Assembly (NCBI GenBank): GCA_965661115.1
Contig: CBFICO010000019.1
Coordinates: 1-29,385, forward strand
Length of the DNA stretch: 29,385 nucleotides
Origin: UBA6770 sp965661115
Lineage (GTDB): Bacteria > Bacteroidota > Bacteroidia > Flavobacteriales_G > Salibacteraceae
Reading direction: 5' to 3'
Positions 7,102 through 14,337 of the stretch are shown here, piece by piece (the first letter of the stretch is position 1; each line of letters opens with the position of its first letter). A program made the translations under genes and the position numbers. A model generated the notes under the pieces. That model did not search any database and was not told the origin of the DNA. It saw only the letters and a program-made list of their open reading frames with translations.

Positions 7102-8163
7102 ATGAGCGGAGATAAAAATGTATACAAAGTAATTGGGGTCATGTCCGGAACTTCTTTTGATGGAATTGATCTTGCTCTATGTTCATTCGAGCTTAAGAAT
7201 GACCTTTGGGATTTCAAAATTGAAAAAGCAGAAACGATTCCATACTCCGATGAATGGAAAAGGAAACTAAAAGAAGCCGAGCAACACCAAGACACCTACG
7301 AAATTGACCACAATTACGGCGAATACATTGGCAAGGTTATCAGAAACGTTTTTGATTCCAACACCCTTAGACAAGTCGATTTAATTGCCTCTCATGGTCA
7401 TACCATTTTTCACGAACCAGATAATGGCATTACGGTTCAAATAGGAAGCGGAAAATCTATAAAAAACACTACTGGGATAACCACAATAAGTAATTTCAGA
7501 CAACAAGATGTGCATCTTGGAGGTCAAGGCGCTCCACTGGTTCCCATCGGCGATTTACTGATTTTCAAAGACTATGAATATTGTGTAAATATTGGTGGTT
7601 TTGCTAATTTATCTCACAAACAAAATGGAAGCATTACCGCCTGGGACATTTGCCCGGTAAACTACGTTTTGAACGCGCTAACAGCAAAGTTGGGCTCACC
7701 CTATGATAAAGATGGGCGAATTGCTGAAGGTGGTTCGGTAAATAGCAGACTACTAAACACATTGAATCAGCTCGATTATTACACATCACCACCTCCAAAA
7801 AGCTTAGCCAGAGAATGGGTTGAACAAAACATTTTTCCCTTGTTAAGCAATTCATCTATTTCTACAGAATATTACATAGCTACCTTTACTGAGCATGCTG
7901 CAATTCAGATTATGAAAAACTTAAAAGGCAATGGCAAAGCTTTGTTTACAGGTGGCGGCAGTTACAACTCGTATTTATTGGAGCGCATCAAAGCGCATAA
8001 CCCAACTATTCAAATTGAATTACCCTCTTCTGAGCTTATTGAATTTAAAGAGGCTTTGATTTTTGCTTTTCTAGGGGTTTTACGATGGAGGAATGAAACC
8101 AACACTTTGGCATCTGTAACTGGCGCTAAATATGACCATTCGGCAGGGGATATATATCTGTAA
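7102..8163 (+). CDS. anmK: Anhydro-N-acetylmuramic acid kinase
   Basis: The product (353 aa from ATG 7102) matches AnmK, which cleaves and phosphorylates 1,6-anhydro-MurNAc from peptidoglycan turnover to MurNAc-6-phosphate. Diagnostic stretches are VIGVMSGTSFDGIDLALC at the N-terminus (phosphate and sugar binding), SHGHTIFHEP, GGQGAPLVPIGD, NIGGFANLS, WDICPVN and FTGGGSYNSYLLERI. The frame is open upstream to an ATG at 7063, but that would add 13 residues before the conserved start and lies close to the divergent promoter, so 7102 is preferred. A near-match -7 box (TAATCTTG) lies at 7080-7087. It is a cytoplasmic enzyme with no recycling partner gene nearby. Confidence 0.93.
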   Translation: MSGDKNVYKVIGVMSGTSFDGIDLALCSFELKNDLWDFKIEKAETIPYSDEWKRKLKEAEQHQDTYEIDHNYGEYIGKVIRNVFDSNTLRQVDLIASHGHTIFHEPDNGITVQIGSGKSIKNTTGITTISNFRQQDVHLGGQGAPLVPIGDLLIFKDYEYCVNIGGFANLSHKQNGSITAWDICPVNYVLNALTAKLGSPYDKDGRIAEGGSVNSRLLNTLNQLDYYTSPPPKSLAREWVEQNIFPLLSNSSISTEYYIATFTEHAAIQIMKNLKGNGKALFTGGGSYNSYLLERIKAHNPTIQIELPSSELIEFKEALIFAFLGVLRWRNETNTLASVTGAKYDHSAGDIYL

Positions 8164-8242
8164 TTTCTAAATCAACAACCTCTTTCTTTTTGATTTTACT
8201 AAGGCAAACAAATAAAACACAGCTACAAAAATTAAAGCTTTT

Positions 8243-8268
8243 AGATTCCCGCCTTCACGGGAATGACG
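8243..8268. repeat. REP-like palindromic repeat, single unit, inverted
   Basis: This is the same 26-bp unit as at 4049 but in the opposite orientation: it starts AGATTCCCG and ends CGGGAATGACG, with a perfect 7-bp ATTCCCG/CGGGAAT stem. It lies in the 245-bp space between anmK and the dehydrogenase gene. Confidence 0.85.
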
Positions 8269-8382
8269 ATACTTTTTAAGAGCGACAACTCCAGAAAGCC
8301 CCGTTTATCGATTGCAAAAAAGCATCAAGAATTCACCCATAAAATTCTCCTTTTAAACCCCCTTTTCGTTGAAGCAATCATT

Positions 8383-8390
8383 TACATTTG
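8383..8390 (+). promoter_or_regulatory. -7 element (TACATTTG) for the glutamate-family dehydrogenase gene
   Basis: This exact TAnnTTTG match lies 18 bp before the ATG at 8409. It overlaps an in-frame TTG at 8388, which argues that translation starts at 8409 and not upstream. Confidence 0.55.
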
Positions 8391-8408
8391 CGCGAAATTT
8401 TACGACGC

Positions 8409-9638
8409 ATGAAAGATCTACTTGACAGGTTTGAAAACAAGACCCCAGAGATTGTATTTGAATGGCAAGATGCTGAAACAGAAGCAAAAGGCTGGGTAGT
8501 AATAAACTCCCTTAGAGGTGGCGCTGCTGGTGGCGGAACAAGAATGAGAGTTGGTCTTGACAAACGCGAAGTAGAGTCCTTGGCTAAAACCATGGAAGTA
8601 AAATTTACCGTAGCAGGTCCTGCTATTGGTGGCGCTAAATCGGGTATCAACTTTGACCCAAATGACCCAAGAAAAGAAGGCGTTTTAAGAAGATGGTACA
8701 AAGCTGTTGCTCCATTACTTAAAAATTACTACGGTACAGGTGGCGACTTAAACGTTGACGAAATCCACGAAGTTATTCCAATTACAGAAGATTGTGGTGT
8801 TTGGCACCCACAAGAAGGGGTTTTTAATGGCCATTTCCAACCTAGTGAACCACAAAAGATTAACAGAATTGGTCAGCTAAGAAGAGGCGTACTTAAAGAA
8901 ATTGAAGACACTTCATACTCACCAGATGTTTCCAGAAAATACGTGGTAGCTGACATGATTACAGGTTATGGTGTTGCTGAATCTGTAAAACATTACTACG
9001 ATGTTTATGGCGGAAACCTTGAAGGTAAAAGAGTAATAGTTCAAGGTTGGGGTAATGTTGGTTCAGCTGGTGCTTTTTACCTTGCCCAAAGCGGTGCCAA
9101 AGTAGTTGGAATTATTGATCGAGTTGGTGGATTAATCAAAGAAGAAGGATTTTCGTTTGAAGAAATAACCGAACTATTCAATAAAAAAGAAGGCAACAAA
9201 TTAGTTGCTGATAACATGCTTTCATTTGAAGAAGTAAACAGTAAAATTTGGGATGTTCCTGCTGAGGTTTTCATTCCATGTGCTGCTTCAAGATTGATTA
9301 CTCAGGATCAGGTAAATAGAATGATTTCCTCGGAAATGGAAGTAGTTGCAGCTGGTGCGAACGTTCCTTTTGCAGATGCAGAAATTTTCTTCGGATCAAT
9401 TGCAGATCATACCGATAATCATATTTCCGTAATTCCTGATTTTATTTCAAACTGTGGAATGGCTAGAGTATTCTGTTATTTAATGCAAGAAGATCATGTT
9501 GATATGAGCGATGACGCTATTTTCAGTGATACTTCAAACATTATTAAAGGAGCAATTGAAAGAACGCATGCTAAGAACAATTCTAAGACTGGAATTGCTA
9601 AAACTGCATTCGAAATTGCACTCAACCAATTAGTATAA
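8409..9638 (+). CDS. Glu/Leu/Phe/Val dehydrogenase family protein
   Basis: The 409-aa enzyme belongs to the glutamate/leucine dehydrogenase family, which reversibly oxidatively deaminates an amino acid to a 2-oxo acid with NAD(P)+. The N-terminal domain has the glycine-rich RGGAAGGGTRMR, Lys65 and Lys77 in MEVKFTVAGPAIGGAKSG (substrate and catalytic lysines) and GGDLNVDE with the catalytic aspartate. The C-terminal Rossmann domain has VQGWGNVGSAGAFYL. The family is clear, but the preferred amino acid is not; glutamate is the default guess. The frame is open to a TTG at 8388, but that codon lies in the promoter box. It is followed 23 bp later by an NhaD-type antiporter, possibly in one transcript. 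Confidence 0.9.
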   Translation: MKDLLDRFENKTPEIVFEWQDAETEAKGWVVINSLRGGAAGGGTRMRVGLDKREVESLAKTMEVKFTVAGPAIGGAKSGINFDPNDPRKEGVLRRWYKAVAPLLKNYYGTGGDLNVDEIHEVIPITEDCGVWHPQEGVFNGHFQPSEPQKINRIGQLRRGVLKEIEDTSYSPDVSRKYVVADMITGYGVAESVKHYYDVYGGNLEGKRVIVQGWGNVGSAGAFYLAQSGAKVVGIIDRVGGLIKEEGFSFEEITELFNKKEGNKLVADNMLSFEEVNSKIWDVPAEVFIPCAASRLITQDQVNRMISSEMEVVAAGANVPFADAEIFFGSIADHTDNHISVIPDFISNCGMARVFCYLMQEDHVDMSDDAIFSDTSNIIKGAIERTHAKNNSKTGIAKTAFEIALNQLV

Positions 9639-9661
9639 ATACACGTCTAGATAGTTAACAC

Positions 9662-11032
9662 ATGGAAATTGCAATACTTGTCATATTCGTTTTAGGATAC
9701 CTTGGCATTACACTAGAACATTCTACAAAAATCGACAAAGTAGCTCCTGCACTGCTTATGACAGGATTAGCTTGGGCTTGTATTGCATTCGGATTAGATG
9801 GATTTACTTCTTGGTTCGATCCCGGACATCATCAGTTGATGGATGGAACCGGCGGAACTGTTGACTATACAACTTTAGGGCATGCAGATAAAATGCACGT
9901 AATGGAGGAAACTCTTTTACATCATTTCGGAAAAACTTGTGAGATTTTAATTTTCTTGATAGGCGCCATGACTATCGTTGAAATAGTAGATCATTTCGAC
10001 GGTTTTTCTACCATCAAACAATTTATTAAAACCAACAACAAGAAAACCTTGCTATGGATAATGGCTATTCTAGCGTTTATTCTGTCTGCAATTATCGATA
10101 ACCTTACGGCTACCATTGTTCTAATTACCATTTTAAGAAAGCTGTTGAGCAAAAACAGCGACAGAATTTGGTATGCGGGTCTTATCATTATTGCTGCAAA
10201 TGCGGGTGGAGCATGGTCGCCAATTGGTGATGTTACCACTACAATGCTTTGGATGGGTAACAAGGTAACTTCGGCTAAGTTGTTTCAATTGCTTATTATT
10301 CCCTCTCTACTGTGTATGGTAGTACCTACATTTTTAGCTGGGTTTATGCCTGCCTTTAAAGGGAAGTTTAAGATAGAAGAAAGTGAGCAAAAGCAAAATC
10401 CAAAGGGGCCATTAATGCTTTATACCGGATTAGGTATGATCATTTTTGTTCCAGTATTTAAAACCGTTACCCACCTACCACCATACATGGGAATGATGCT
10501 TTCTCTTTCAGTAATTGTATTGATTGCCGAAATAATCAGTAATACAGGCTTCAGCATGAACACCATTGGAACACAAGAAGGGCAACATGCAGAAAGCCCA
10601 ACCTTTAAGGCGCTTTCAAAAATTGAAATGCCTTCTATTTTATTCTTCCTAGGAATTTTAATGACTGTCGCGGCCTTAGAATCTTTGGGTATGGTTTTCA
10701 ACTTTGGTGAAACTGTGCAATCTGCCATGAACAACAATGTATTTGTTATGCTTCTTGGTGTAAGTTCGGCCATTATAGATAACGTTCCTTTAGTTGCTGC
10801 GAGTATGGGAATGTTTAACATGGCTAACTTCCCTACCGATGATTCCATTTGGCATTTTATTGCCTACGCCGCAGGTACTGGAGGCAGCATGCTAATCATT
10901 GGGTCTGCTGCTGGTGTGGTTGCAATGGGAATGGAAAGAATTCCTTTCTTCTGGTACCTAAAGAACATCTCTTGGTTAGCGCTTGTTGGCTATTTAGCGG
11001 GTGCTGGCGCCTTCTATTTCATTGGGCTTTAG
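9662..11032 (+). CDS. nhaD: NhaD-type Na+/H+ antiporter
   Basis: The 456-aa polytopic inner-membrane protein (about a dozen hydrophobic segments) belongs to the ion transporter superfamily. Two homologous halves carry the signature loops: SAIIDNLTATIVLITILR (about 140-157), then NAGGAWSPIGDVTTTMLW (about 180-197), and SSAIIDNVPLVAASMGMF in the second half. These Asp-Asn and Pro-Ile-Gly-Asp motifs are the ion-coordinating parts of NhaD transporters, which exchange cytoplasmic Na+ (or Li+) for H+ and support salt and alkali tolerance. This fits a marine organism. A hydrophilic, His-containing segment (about 56-85) lies between the first helices. It is downstream of the dehydrogenase gene on the same strand. 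Confidence 0.9.
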   Translation: MEIAILVIFVLGYLGITLEHSTKIDKVAPALLMTGLAWACIAFGLDGFTSWFDPGHHQLMDGTGGTVDYTTLGHADKMHVMEETLLHHFGKTCEILIFLIGAMTIVEIVDHFDGFSTIKQFIKTNNKKTLLWIMAILAFILSAIIDNLTATIVLITILRKLLSKNSDRIWYAGLIIIAANAGGAWSPIGDVTTTMLWMGNKVTSAKLFQLLIIPSLLCMVVPTFLAGFMPAFKGKFKIEESEQKQNPKGPLMLYTGLGMIIFVPVFKTVTHLPPYMGMMLSLSVIVLIAEIISNTGFSMNTIGTQEGQHAESPTFKALSKIEMPSILFFLGILMTVAALESLGMVFNFGETVQSAMNNNVFVMLLGVSSAIIDNVPLVAASMGMFNMANFPTDDSIWHFIAYAAGTGGSMLIIGSAAGVVAMGMERIPFFWYLKNISWLALVGYLAGAGAFYFIGL

Positions 11033-11143
11033 TGCGATTTTCAATTAACACTTCGATGTGAGAATAAAAGCTGTGGCATAATTCCGTCGCTTATCCAATC
11101 CGCCATCTTTGTTAGTTAGGCTAAATACTTAATTAACAAGATT

Positions 11144-11854
11144 ATGATTAAACCGTTTTTAACTCAAATTACTGTAGCTTCCGATACTGCAAGCGCAGCT
11201 GCTGGAACCGAAGGAATGCCAACAGAAGGCACTTTATCCGTGTTAGATTTAATTGCAGGTGGAGGTTGGTACATTATGGGACCGCTTGGTATCCTCTCTG
11301 TTGTTGCCACATACATTTTTATTGAACGGTTTTTAGCCATACAAAGAGCTCAATCTTTAGACCCAGCGTTTATGAATAAGATGAAAGATTTTATTCACGA
11401 CGGGAAAATGGAATCTGCGCAAGATTTATGTAAAAAAACACATACACCGTTTGCCAGAATGCTTCTTAAAGGAGTAAACCGTATTGGAAAACCGCTTGGT
11501 GATATTTCAGCCTCCATCGAGAATGTAGGCAAGTTAGAAATATACAATTTAGAAAAATCCTTATCCACTCTCGCAACTATTGCTGGTGCTGCTCCAATGA
11601 TAGGTTTCCTAGGAACTGTTATTGGAATGATTAATACTTTCCACGAAATGTATTCGGCTGGTAACAGCGTTGAAATCTCTAATCTTTCTGGTGGAATTAT
11701 GCAAGCTATGGTAACTACAGCTGCAGGATTGGTTATTGGTATTATCGCCTATGTAGGTTACAATATGTTAGTAGCAAAAGTGGACAAAGTGGTGCACAAA
11801 ATGGAAGCTACTTCTATAGAGTTCATGGACTTACTCCAAGAGCCCGTAAAATAA
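11144..11854 (+). CDS. exbB: MotA/TolQ/ExbB-family proton channel protein
   Basis: The 236-aa protein has the ExbB/TolQ pattern: one helix near residues 45-65 (MGPLGILSVVATYIFIERFL), a large cytoplasmic loop (about 70-140), then two helices (TLATIAGAAPMIGFLGTVIG and MVTTAAGLVIGIIAYVGYNM). The GAAPMIGFLGTVIGMI and ISNLSGGIMQAM stretches are family signatures. With ExbD it forms the inner-membrane motor that uses the proton gradient to energise TonB or TolA. It is first in a tight run, exbB-exbD-tonB-folC (spacings 30, 0 and 11 bp). A weak -7-like box (CATCTTTG) sits at 11104-11111. Because the third gene is TonB-like, ExbB is a better name than TolQ. Confidence 0.92.
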   Translation: MIKPFLTQITVASDTASAAAGTEGMPTEGTLSVLDLIAGGGWYIMGPLGILSVVATYIFIERFLAIQRAQSLDPAFMNKMKDFIHDGKMESAQDLCKKTHTPFARMLLKGVNRIGKPLGDISASIENVGKLEIYNLEKSLSTLATIAGAAPMIGFLGTVIGMINTFHEMYSAGNSVEISNLSGGIMQAMVTTAAGLVIGIIAYVGYNMLVAKVDKVVHKMEATSIEFMDLLQEPVK

Positions 11855-11884
11855 TTTTTTATTTCATCTGTTAATTATCAGGCC

Positions 11885-12277
11885 ATGGCAATAGGATCAA
11901 GAAATAAGGTTAGTGTAAGTTTTTCAATGTCGTCGATGACGGATATTGTTTTTTTATTGCTCATTTTCTTCATCATTGTAAGTACTATGGTGAGCCCAAA
12001 CGCACTAAAGGTATTGTTGCCTAAAAGTGCCGCAAAGACTACTTCACCGCAAACTGTTTCTGTTTCTATCAGGCCAGATATTGAGTATTACGTAAACGGA
12101 AATCCTGTTTCTGCGGAGTCGTTGGAAAGTGGCATAATTACTGCTATAGCTGGAGCCGAAAAACCTGGTATTGTGCTGCATTGCGATCAGAGCGTTGCTT
12201 TAGAACACGCAGTGAAAGTTATGGACATTGCAAATCGCAACAAATTTGAATTAGTACTTGCCACAAGAGCAAAATAG
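11885..12277 (+). CDS. exbD: ExbD/TolR-family biopolymer transport protein
   Basis: The 130-aa protein has a short cytoplasmic N-terminus, one transmembrane helix (about 21-38) beginning with the conserved aspartate in MTDIVFLLLIFFIIV, and a periplasmic domain ending KFELVLATR. That aspartate carries protons in the ExbB-ExbD motor. The length is usual for the family. The stop codon is directly followed by the ATG of the TonB-like gene, so the two are translationally close and surely co-transcribed. Most Bacteroidota carry several ExbD copies, and which TonB-dependent receptors this set serves cannot be told. Confidence 0.92.
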   Translation: MAIGSRNKVSVSFSMSSMTDIVFLLLIFFIIVSTMVSPNALKVLLPKSAAKTTSPQTVSVSIRPDIEYYVNGNPVSAESLESGIITAIAGAEKPGIVLHCDQSVALEHAVKVMDIANRNKFELVLATRAK

Positions 12278-13108
12278 ATGAGTTATTTCGATACAAAAGA
12301 TAAAAAGCGAGGCTTGGTAGGGACAATTGTCATCCACCTAGTAATCTTAATTCTATTTGCTATCTACGGACTAACCTACCCTATTCCAAGACCAGAAAGT
12401 GGTATGCTATTGAACTTCGGAACCACCGCTGAAGGCAGCGGCGAAATTCAACCAGACCAAGTTGGAGAAACCAGCGAGGTACAGCCAGAAACACAAGAAC
12501 AAGAATCGGCAGAAAGTAACCCAGCAGAATCTGCTGACATCCAAGAATTGACTCAAGATCACACCGAAACCATTGAAACGCCACCGAAAAAGGATCCTGA
12601 AAATTCACCAAAAGAGACACCAGTAGAAAGCCCAAACAACACTGAAGAAACCAACGATAAAGAACCTGTAGAAAAACAACAAACCATTGACGACAGACTA
12701 AAAAAAGCATTGAACGACGCCTTTAAAAAACAAGGTGGATCCGAAGGAGATGACGCGGACAAAACAGGTGACAAAGGAAAACCGACCGGAGATAAAGATG
12801 GAAACAGTTACACTAGCGGAACTGGAGGTTCAGGCGGCGGAAACTATAACCTGGGCAATCGCAATGCCTTACAGAAAATTAAACCTGCATATCAATGCGA
12901 GGAATATGGCATTGTGGTAATTAGTATTAGAGTGGATAGAAACGGAAAAACGCTGGATGCTAATCTACAATTAAAAGGCAGCACCAATACTGCACCTTGT
13001 TTGGTAAACAAAGCTAAAGAGGCGGCAATGAAAACCAAATGGGAGCCAGACCCAAAAGCTCCAGAAATGCAAATTGGAAGCATTGCTTACCATTTTGAAC
13101 TGAACTAA
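12278..13108 (+). CDS. TonB-like energy transducer
   Basis: The 276-aa protein has an N-terminal signal-anchor helix (about 13-32, GTIVIHLVILILFAIYGLTY) and a long periplasmic linker (about 45-175) very rich in Pro, Glu, Gln, Thr and Lys, followed by a Gly/Ser run. A C-terminal TonB/TolA-like domain (about 190-276) includes YGIVVISIRVDRNGKTLDAN and a final IAYHFELN strand. TonB proteins span the periplasm and pull on outer-membrane receptors to drive uptake. It lies directly after exbD. The C-terminal domain contains a Cys pair (AYQCEE and TAPCLV) that could form a disulphide. A TolA-like role is the alternative, but no tolB or pal gene is nearby. Confidence 0.8.
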   Translation: MSYFDTKDKKRGLVGTIVIHLVILILFAIYGLTYPIPRPESGMLLNFGTTAEGSGEIQPDQVGETSEVQPETQEQESAESNPAESADIQELTQDHTETIETPPKKDPENSPKETPVESPNNTEETNDKEPVEKQQTIDDRLKKALNDAFKKQGGSEGDDADKTGDKGKPTGDKDGNSYTSGTGGSGGGNYNLGNRNALQKIKPAYQCEEYGIVVISIRVDRNGKTLDANLQLKGSTNTAPCLVNKAKEAAMKTKWEPDPKAPEMQIGSIAYHFELN

Positions 13109-13119
13109 AATCTTCAGCT

Positions 13120-14337
13120 ATGAATTATGCTGAAACCCTAGATTATCTCTTTAAGCAACTCCCCATGTACCAAAGAGATGGGAAAGCCGCTTACAAAGCG
13201 AACCTCGACAATACGATTCGCCTAGATGAATATTTAAACCACCCACACAAATCTTTCAAATCAATACATGTTGGCGGTACCAACGGCAAAGGAAGTTCCT
13301 CTCATATGTTGGCGTCTATCCTTCAAGAGGCTGGATATAAAGTTGGGCTATATACTTCACCACACTTAAAAGATTTTAAAGAGCGCATAAAAATAAACGG
13401 TAAGCTAATTTCTGAGAAGTATGTTATCGATTTCGTAGAAAACCATAAAGCCGTTTTCGCCGATTGGGGCTTGTCTTTTTTTGAGTGGACCGTTGGTTTA
13501 GCCTTCGACTATTTTCGCGCAGAAGAGGTTGATGTTGCCATCATTGAAGTAGGTATGGGAGGACGATTAGACTCAACAAATATCATACAACCCATCTGCT
13601 CCTTAATCACTAATATCGGTTTGGATCACCAACAGTTTCTTGGCGATACAAAGGAACTAATTGCAGCCGAAAAAGCAGGAATTATTAAAAAGAATACTCC
13701 CGTAATAATTAGTGAAAAACAAGCTGAAACGACTCCAATTTTTGAATCTAAAGCAAAAGAACAATCAGCCCAAATAACATATGCAGAGCTTACAAAAGTT
13801 GAGTTATATCCGACTGACTTAAAAGGTCTTTATCAGAAAAAAAATCAAAAGGGAGTTCTAGCATCAATTCCGTACATTAAGCATGCTGGTTATAAAATAA
13901 CAGAAGAAGACATAAAAAACGGATTACTTAATGTAGTGTTGAATACAGGTTTAATGGGACGCTGGCAAATTTTGGATAATAATCCAAAAATGATTTGCGA
14001 TACTGCACATAATAAAGAGGGGCTTAGCTACATTTTTACTCAATTACAAAATGAGCAATACAGTCGTTTGCATCTAGTACTTGGATTTGTGAATGATAAA
14101 AATGTTTCTGCTATTTTTCAGTTATTCCCTAAAGATGCCCAGTATTACTTATGCCAAGCCAATATTGCTAGAGCTTTGCCCGTTGAAGAACTATCTAAAG
14201 TTTCTGAAAACGCTGGGGTAACATTTACAAGTTTCAAAACTGTTGGATTGGCCCTAGAAGCCGCAAAGAAAAGTGCATCTTCAACCGATTTAATTTATGT
14301 AGGCGGAAGTACATTTGTAGTTGCAGAAGTAGTTTAA
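13120..14337 (+). CDS. folC: Folylpolyglutamate synthase/dihydrofolate synthase
   Basis: The 405-aa Mur-ligase-family enzyme has the ATP-binding loop VGGTNGKGSSSHMLASIL (about 50-67), YTSPHLKDFKERIKING, the GMGGRLDSTN stretch, the catalytic HQQFLGDTKELIAAEKAGII (about 171-190) and a C-terminal ligase domain with MGRWQIL and DTAHN. It adds glutamate to dihydropteroate and to folates in the cytoplasm. It is the last gene of the exbB-exbD-tonB run, 11 bp after tonB, so it probably shares their transcript. Its stop (TAA) interlocks over four bases with the stop of the convergent Ca2+ ATPase gene. Length and motifs are normal. Confidence 0.93.
   Translation: MNYAETLDYLFKQLPMYQRDGKAAYKANLDNTIRLDEYLNHPHKSFKSIHVGGTNGKGSSSHMLASILQEAGYKVGLYTSPHLKDFKERIKINGKLISEKYVIDFVENHKAVFADWGLSFFEWTVGLAFDYFRAEEVDVAIIEVGMGGRLDSTNIIQPICSLITNIGLDHQQFLGDTKELIAAEKAGIIKKNTPVIISEKQAETTPIFESKAKEQSAQITYAELTKVELYPTDLKGLYQKKNQKGVLASIPYIKHAGYKITEEDIKNGLLNVVLNTGLMGRWQILDNNPKMICDTAHNKEGLSYIFTQLQNEQYSRLHLVLGFVNDKNVSAIFQLFPKDAQYYLCQANIARALPVEELSKVSENAGVTFTSFKTVGLALEAAKKSASSTDLIYVGGSTFVVAEVV

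Noticed and set aside
12381..12774. Minus-strand open frames opposite the TonB-like gene.
   Set aside because: The low-complexity Pro/Glu/Thr-rich linker leaves the opposite strand open by composition; the predicted proteins are hydrophobic noise.
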